From the NCBI RefSeq assembly GCF_010993975.1, contig NZ_JAACZO010000059.1:124001-188000 (forward strand): a DNA stretch of 64,000 nt, read 5' to 3'. The position numbers and the translations under genes are program-made. The notes under the pieces are model-generated. The model did not search any database. It saw only the letters and a program-made list of their open reading frames with translations, and had not been told where the DNA came from. Below, piece by piece: positions 59,688 to 64,000 of the stretch (positions are counted from its first letter, which is position 1; the number at the start of each line of letters is the position of its first letter). The stretch comes from Halomonas faecis (GTDB lineage: Bacteria > Pseudomonadota > Gammaproteobacteria > Pseudomonadales > Halomonadaceae).

Positions 59688-60671
59688 TCAGTTCAGCTTG
59701 CGCTCTTCGGGGATTTCGTAGCCGTTCTCCTCGTACCAGCGCACGGCACCCGGATGGAAGGGCAGCACGGTGTTGTACTGGATGTTCTCCGGAACGCTGG
59801 TGGCAGCGCTGCGGTGGATATCACGCATCCGGTCGTTGTTTTCCATGCTCAGCTTGGTGATTTCGTAGACGAAATCTTCCGATACGTCGCAGCCGGCGAT
59901 GGTGAAGTTCCACATGGAGACGGCGCGAGCATCCTCTTCGAGGGTTTCGTAGGTGCTGGCCGGAATCTGGAAGGGTGAGACGGGGAACGCCTCGAGCACT
60001 TGGGCTTGCTCCTCCTCGCTGAACTCGACGATGTTGACGTCGGTCTGCACCTCGAGCTGGCTGACGGCCGGAATCGGGATGCCGGCAGCGAAGGCGATGA
60101 CATCGATGAGACCGTCCTGCAGCTGGCCGCCCAGGTCCGTCCAGCCGCCGTTGCGGCGCTCGAAGTCGACGCCCAGCTCCTCGAGCATGGCCGGGAAGTA
60201 GGTGTCGGAGGTGGAAGCCGCCGGGCCGAAGCCGATGCGCGCGCCATCAGGGATGTCGGAGATCGACTCGATGCCGCTGTCTGCGAGGGTAGTGATCGAG
60301 AAGGGCGTTTCGTACATCGGGAACAGCGCGCAGACGTTGTCCATCGGAACGCCGGGAGCCAGCGGGCTCTCGCCGGCCAGTGCCTCGGCGGCCGGGCCCA
60401 TGGTGGTCAGGCCCAGGGCCAGCTCGCCGGTATGCACCAGCGCGAGGTTCTGGTTGGGACCACCGGTGACCTCGCCGCCGCCGGAAACGTCCAGCTCGTC
60501 GGCGATCAGGTTGGCCCAGCCGGAGCCGTAGACGAAGTAGGTGCCGCCCTGGCTGGCGGTGCCCACGGTGAAGTTGTCCGGCCAGTCGGAACGGTCGGCC
60601 TGGGCGCTACCTGCGACCAGCAGGGCGCCGGTCAGGGTGCCGGTGAGGACCTGGCTCATTGTGATGCGCAT
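59688..60671 (-). CDS. TAXI-family TRAP substrate-binding protein
   Basis: 327 residues. Signal peptide 1-25 ending AQA. The TAXI hallmark GTASQGGTYFVYG lies near the mature N-terminus, followed by TGGPNQNLALVHTGELALG, RIGFGPAASTSDTYFP and a C-terminal PFHPGAVRWYEENG. Ligands of the family include glutamate-like compounds and other carboxylates; not assignable here. ATG 60671 has CAGGAG seven bases upstream; the start at 60710 is rejected. Confidence 0.92.
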   Translation of the reverse strand: MRITMSQVLTGTLTGALLVAGSAQADRSDWPDNFTVGTASQGGTYFVYGSGWANLIADELDVSGGGEVTGGPNQNLALVHTGELALGLTTMGPAAEALAGESPLAPGVPMDNVCALFPMYETPFSITTLADSGIESISDIPDGARIGFGPAASTSDTYFPAMLEELGVDFERRNGGWTDLGGQLQDGLIDVIAFAAGIPIPAVSQLEVQTDVNIVEFSEEEQAQVLEAFPVSPFQIPASTYETLEEDARAVSMWNFTIAGCDVSEDFVYEITKLSMENNDRMRDIHRSAATSVPENIQYNTVLPFHPGAVRWYEENGYEIPEERKLN

Positions 60672-61004
60672 GGCGTCTCTCCTGTTGCGATTGTGGTTGT
60701 GCGTCGGCATGTCACGCCCATGGTGAACGTGTCATGCGAACGAGTGACAGGCACTTCGCCAAGCAGTATGGCAAAGACGGGCCATTGCTGCCCTGACCCT
60801 GTCAATGGTGAGCAATGTTCATGGGAGAGTAAGCAGGTTACCTGCCAGTTTAATATTTATTTTTTTATATCAAATAGTTGTTGAAGTTGATTGCGACCAA
60901 GGTCGAGTATGCTTGGCTTGAATGGGGCTGGATATCCGCACGTCACGCCATTTCTGGTGTGCGGATATCCGCACGGATTGTGGGCAAATTCTGGCGTTCT
61001 GGCT
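60672..61004. other. Intergenic region with AT-rich patch and repeated palindrome
   Basis: 333 bases between the TAXI gene start and yheV. An AT-rich patch at 60848-60885 may hold the promoter of the TAXI operon (minus strand). GTGCGGATATCCGCAC (60959-60974) is a perfect 16-base palindrome, and GGATATCCGCAC of it recurs at 60930-60941. No gene is seen. Confidence 0.6.
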
Positions 61005-61250
61005 TCAACGGCTCCTGGGATCGAGGATCTTCACCGGCTGCAAGTCGTCCTGACGCCGCTCTTCTCGGTGGCGGTTCACGCGGGTCTCGAGTTCCGCAGC
61101 GTTGCCGTCTTCGATGGGCAGCTGCTCGAAGAAGTCGCAGTTGATGCAGTCGCGGTAGCGCACGCCGTTCTGCTCCCAGGTGCGGATGCGATCCATTGCG
61201 GCGCAGCGGGGGCAGATGGCACCGGCGATGAAGCGTTTCTGAACGGCCAT
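61005..61250 (-). CDS. yheV: YheV-family zinc-ribbon protein
   Basis: 81 residues. Two CxxC knuckles, Cys13/Cys16 and Cys35/Cys38, in the order CPRC and CINC, match YheV (DUF2387), a small putative metal-binding protein of unknown role. It follows prlC by 62 bases in the same direction, an arrangement seen in other gammaproteobacteria. The C-terminal tail is rich in charged residues. Confidence 0.88.
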   Translation of the reverse strand: MAVQKRFIAGAICPRCAAMDRIRTWEQNGVRYRDCINCDFFEQLPIEDGNAAELETRVNRHREERRQDDLQPVKILDPRSR

Positions 61251-61312
61251 GGGGCCTCCCGGAATGGCCGCCGGGGCGGGATGCGTCCGGCGGCGATGGT
61301 CGATGGTCGGTG

Positions 61313-63361
61313 TCAGGCGGCGCGAATGCCGCTGTGGCGAAGTAGTGGCTCGACGCTCGGTTCGCGGCCGCGGAAGGCGCGAAACAGCTCGGCAGCATCG
61401 CGCGAGCCGCCCGGCTCGAGAATCTCACGGCGGAAGCGCCGGCCGGTCTCGGTATCAAAAATACCCGCTTCCTCGAAGGCGCTCCAGGCGTCGGCGGACA
61501 ACACTTCGGCCCACTTGTAGCTGTAGTAGCCCGCTGCGTAGCCGCCGGCGAAGATATGACCGAAGCCGTTCTGGAAGCGATTGAACGAGGCGCGTGGCAC
61601 CACCGAGACGGCATTGCGTACCGTGTCGAGCAGAGACTGGACCTCCGCCGCCGAAGGTGCCGTGAGTTCGTGATGCAGACGCAGGTCGAACAGCGAGAAT
61701 TCGAGTTGGCGTACCATGCCCATGGCCGACTGGAAGTTGCGTGCCGCCTGCAACTTCTCCAGCAGCTCGGCGGGTAGCGGTTCGCCGGTGTCGACATGGC
61801 TGGCGATCAGATCGAGTCCTTCGCGTTCCCAGCAGAAATTCTCCATGAACTGGCTGGGCAGCTCCACGGCATCCCAGGCCACGCCGTTGATGCCCGAGAT
61901 ATCGGCGATCGTCTGACGGGTCAGCATATGGTGCAGGCCGTGGCCGAACTCGTGGAATAGGGTGGTGACCTCATCGTGGGTCAGTAGCGCCGGTTTGTCG
62001 CCCACCGGGCGGGTGAAGTTGCAGGTCAGATAGGCAACCGGCAATTGTAGGGTGTCGCCCTCCTGGCGGCGTACCCGGCATTCGTCCATCCAGGCGCCGC
62101 CCCGCTTGCCTTCGCGGGCATAGAGATCGAGATAGAAGCCGGCAATGGGTTTTGCCCCTTCCAGTATGCGGAAGTAGCGCACGTCCGGATGGTATCGCGG
62201 AGCGTTCGCGTCTTCTACGAAGGTGACGCCGTAGAGGCGCTCGACCACCCGGAACAGCCCGTCGACCACTTGAGGAGCAGGAAAGTAAGGGCGTAGCTGC
62301 TCCTGGGAGATGGCATGACGCGCTTCCCGCAGCTTCTCGCTGGCATAGCCCACGTCCCAGGGCTCGAGGTCGGCCAGGCCCAGCGTATCGCGGGCGTAGG
62401 CGGCGAGTTCGGCAAACTCCTCGCGCGCCTGCGGCACGGCACGCCGGGCCAGGTCGTCGAGGAAATCGAGCACCTGGCAGGGCGACTCGGCCATCTTGGT
62501 CTGAAGCGACAGCTCGGCATAGCTGGCAAACCCCAGCAGCCCGGCGAGCTCGTGGCGCAGGCGCAGGGTTTCCTCGATGATCGGGGCGTTGTCGTACTCG
62601 CCGGCATTGGGGCCCTGGTCGGAGGCACGGGTGATGAAGGCCGTGTAGATCTCGCGGCGCAGCTCGCGGTCGTCGGCGAAGGTGAGCACCGGATAGAAAC
62701 TGGGAAAGTCCAGGGTGATACGGTAGCCCTTCACCCCCTTGGCTTCGGCATTGGCGGCGAGCGTTGCTAGGGCGCTTTCCGGTAGGCCGGCGAGCCGGGC
62801 GTCGTCGACGATGTCCTTGTGCCATGCCTGGGTGGCATCGAGCAGCTGGTTGGAGAAGGTGTTGGCCAGCTCCGAGAGGCGTGCCTTGATCTCGCCGTAG
62901 CGGCGCTTCTGCTCGGCGGGCAGGTCGACGCCGGCCAGACGGAAGTCGCGCAGGGTGTTGTCTACCGTGCGGCGCTGCGCTGCGTCCAGTCCGACCCAGG
63001 CGGGCCCCTCCTTCAGGGCCCGCCAGGCGCGGAACAGTCCCTCGTGCTGGCCGAGCCAGGTGCTGTAGTCGGAGAGCTTGGCTAGGCACGCCTGGTAGGC
63101 CTCGCGCAGTTCGGGGCTGTTCATGGTGCCGTTGAGGTGCGAAACCGGCGACCAGGCTCGCGACAGGCGGTCGTTGAATGCCTCCAGCGGGGCAGCGAGG
63201 CTCTGCCAGGTGGGGGGTTCCCGCTCGGCGCGCGCGACCAGGTCGTCGATGGCGGCGCGGTTCTCGGCCAGCAGGGTGTCGATGGCGGGCACCACGTGTT
63301 CCGGCTGGATGGCCTCGAAGGGAGGCAGCTCATGGGACTCGAGCAGGGGGTTGCGGGTCAT
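61313..63361 (-). CDS. prlC: Oligopeptidase A (M3 family)
   Basis: 682 residues. Zinc metallopeptidase with the HEFGH motif (zinc ligands His-His) within TLFHEFGHGLHHML, and a downstream glutamate in the GVAWDAVELPSQFMENF region. The FGHIFAGGYAAGYYSYKWAEVLSADAW C-terminal segment is the M3 signature. It degrades short peptides, including signal peptides, in the cytoplasm. I prefer ATG 63361 (GAGGTG upstream) to the GTG at 63367. First gene of prlC-yheV. Confidence 0.96.
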   Translation of the reverse strand: MTRNPLLESHELPPFEAIQPEHVVPAIDTLLAENRAAIDDLVARAEREPPTWQSLAAPLEAFNDRLSRAWSPVSHLNGTMNSPELREAYQACLAKLSDYSTWLGQHEGLFRAWRALKEGPAWVGLDAAQRRTVDNTLRDFRLAGVDLPAEQKRRYGEIKARLSELANTFSNQLLDATQAWHKDIVDDARLAGLPESALATLAANAEAKGVKGYRITLDFPSFYPVLTFADDRELRREIYTAFITRASDQGPNAGEYDNAPIIEETLRLRHELAGLLGFASYAELSLQTKMAESPCQVLDFLDDLARRAVPQAREEFAELAAYARDTLGLADLEPWDVGYASEKLREARHAISQEQLRPYFPAPQVVDGLFRVVERLYGVTFVEDANAPRYHPDVRYFRILEGAKPIAGFYLDLYAREGKRGGAWMDECRVRRQEGDTLQLPVAYLTCNFTRPVGDKPALLTHDEVTTLFHEFGHGLHHMLTRQTIADISGINGVAWDAVELPSQFMENFCWEREGLDLIASHVDTGEPLPAELLEKLQAARNFQSAMGMVRQLEFSLFDLRLHHELTAPSAAEVQSLLDTVRNAVSVVPRASFNRFQNGFGHIFAGGYAAGYYSYKWAEVLSADAWSAFEEAGIFDTETGRRFRREILEPGGSRDAAELFRAFRGREPSVEPLLRHSGIRAA

Positions 63362-63508
63362 GCGCACCTCGGCGACGGTGAAGGGGACGAAAAGAACGTG
63401 CCTGGCTTAGATGCGGCCGATGAGGCCGGGTTTCAACGCCGACAAAGGGTTTGGTGGCATCGCGCCGGCCTGATAGGCTTTGCGCCTTTCCAACGAGAGG
63501 GCACTGGC

Positions 63509-64000
63509 ATGCAGGCAACCCTGGAGCGCTGGAGCTCCCGACGCGCCTTTATCCTGGCGGTGACCGGGGCTGCCGTGGGGCTGGGCAATATCTGGCGCTT
63601 TCCCTATATCACCGGCGAGAATGGGGGAGCCGCCTTCCTGGTGCTCTACGTGGCTTTCGTGTTGCTGCTGGGGCTGCCGGTGATGATGGCCGAGATCCTC
63701 ATTGGCCGGGCCGGCAGGCGCTCGCCGGTGGCCTCGCTCGGCCACCTGGCGGCGCAGGCGGGAGCCAGTCGTCACTGGCGGCTGCTGGGGGTGTTCGGGG
63801 CCGTCACGGTGTTCTGCATCCTGTCCTTCTACTCGGTGGTTTCGGGCTGGTCCATCGAATTCCTGGTGACCGCGATCAACGGCGACTTCGTCGGCGCCGG
63901 CCCGGCGGAGATCGGCGCCGGCTTCGATGCCTTCCTCGCCGACCCGGCGCGCATGACCTTCAATCACACACTCTTCCTGTTGCTGACCATGACGGTGGTC
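63509..64000 (+). CDS. Sodium-dependent transporter, NSS (SNF) family, N-terminal part
   Basis: The first 164 codons are in the window; the gene runs off the end. The start ERWSSRRAFILAVTGAAVGLGNIWRFPYITGENGGAAFL is the neurotransmitter:sodium symporter signature (helix 1 with the unwound GLGNIWRFP segment that binds sodium and substrate), followed by helices 2 and 3. Bacterial members usually import amino acids. GAGAGG lies upstream of the ATG. Divergent from prlC with a short 147-base spacer. Confidence 0.93.
   Translation, partial: MQATLERWSSRRAFILAVTGAAVGLGNIWRFPYITGENGGAAFLVLYVAFVLLLGLPVMMAEILIGRAGRRSPVASLGHLAAQAGASRHWRLLGVFGAVTVFCILSFYSVVSGWSIEFLVTAINGDFVGAGPAEIGAGFDAFLADPARMTFNHTLFLLLTMTVV

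Noticed and set aside
61249..61584. Plus-strand open frame over the prlC 3' end
   Set aside because: Antisense to the conserved prlC C-terminus; arginine-rich shadow translation.

Overview
The window looks like part of the chromosome of a GC-rich, halophilic gammaproteobacterium of the Halomonas/Chromohalobacter type. This is inferred from codon use, the fbaA-pgk-epd and metK/ahcY/metF neighbourhoods, many TRAP and sugar ABC transporters, and a polyanionic secreted protein. No rRNA, tRNA, CRISPR, transposase or phage gene was seen.

Bases 1-28,200 form a large carbohydrate-catabolism region. Bases 1-7,506 hold an L-arabinose locus: galM end, araFGH importer, L-arabonate dehydratase, lactonase and a GntR/FCD regulator. 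Bases 7,639-19,412 hold a D-xylose locus of the non-phosphorylative (Caulobacter-like) type: ROK regulator, XylB-type dehydrogenase, ABC importer, a TIM-barrel/Gfo-Idh pair, a second mutarotase-like protein, xylonate dehydratase and xylonolactonase. Bases 19,423-25,069 hold a lacI-dctPQM-HAD phosphatase-kduD sugar-acid operon. Bases 25,181-28,207 hold a ptxS-kguK-kguD-like 2-ketogluconate operon. Putative operators are visible for the GntR, ROK and both LacI regulators.

Bases 28,208-34,226 carry a largely non-coding stretch with a membrane-protein remnant, a secreted hyperacidic 93-residue protein, the fbaA-pgk-epd glycolytic operon (minus strand), an Hsp20 remnant and a class I aldolase (fbaB).

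The most interesting part is 34,195-49,686. Two transketolase genes in direct orientation flank about 11-13 kb that encodes a complete candidate tetritol (erythritol/threitol) pathway: a DhaK/DhaL-type kinase, an RpiB/EryI-like isomerase, a SorC/EryD-like regulator, an EltD-like zinc polyol dehydrogenase, DUF2291 plus a sugar ABC importer, and a transaldolase and transketolase in the kinase operon that could consume the erythrose-4-phosphate. A type II lumazine synthase (ribH2) under an FMN riboswitch lies at its far end. In relatives such as Pseudomonas, metK, tkt, epd, pgk and fba lie close together, so this block appears to separate epd from the metK-adjacent tkt. The 3' ends of the two tkt genes are almost identical (one difference in 369 bases), while the bodies are clearly more diverged. 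This suggests homologous integration or gene conversion at tkt.

Bases 49,995-57,298 hold methyl-cycle genes (metK, ahcY, metF) interleaved with ligB, two small DUF genes and an AEC transporter. Bases 57,398-60,671 hold a TAXI-type TRAP transporter. The end holds yheV-prlC and the start of an NSS sodium symporter.
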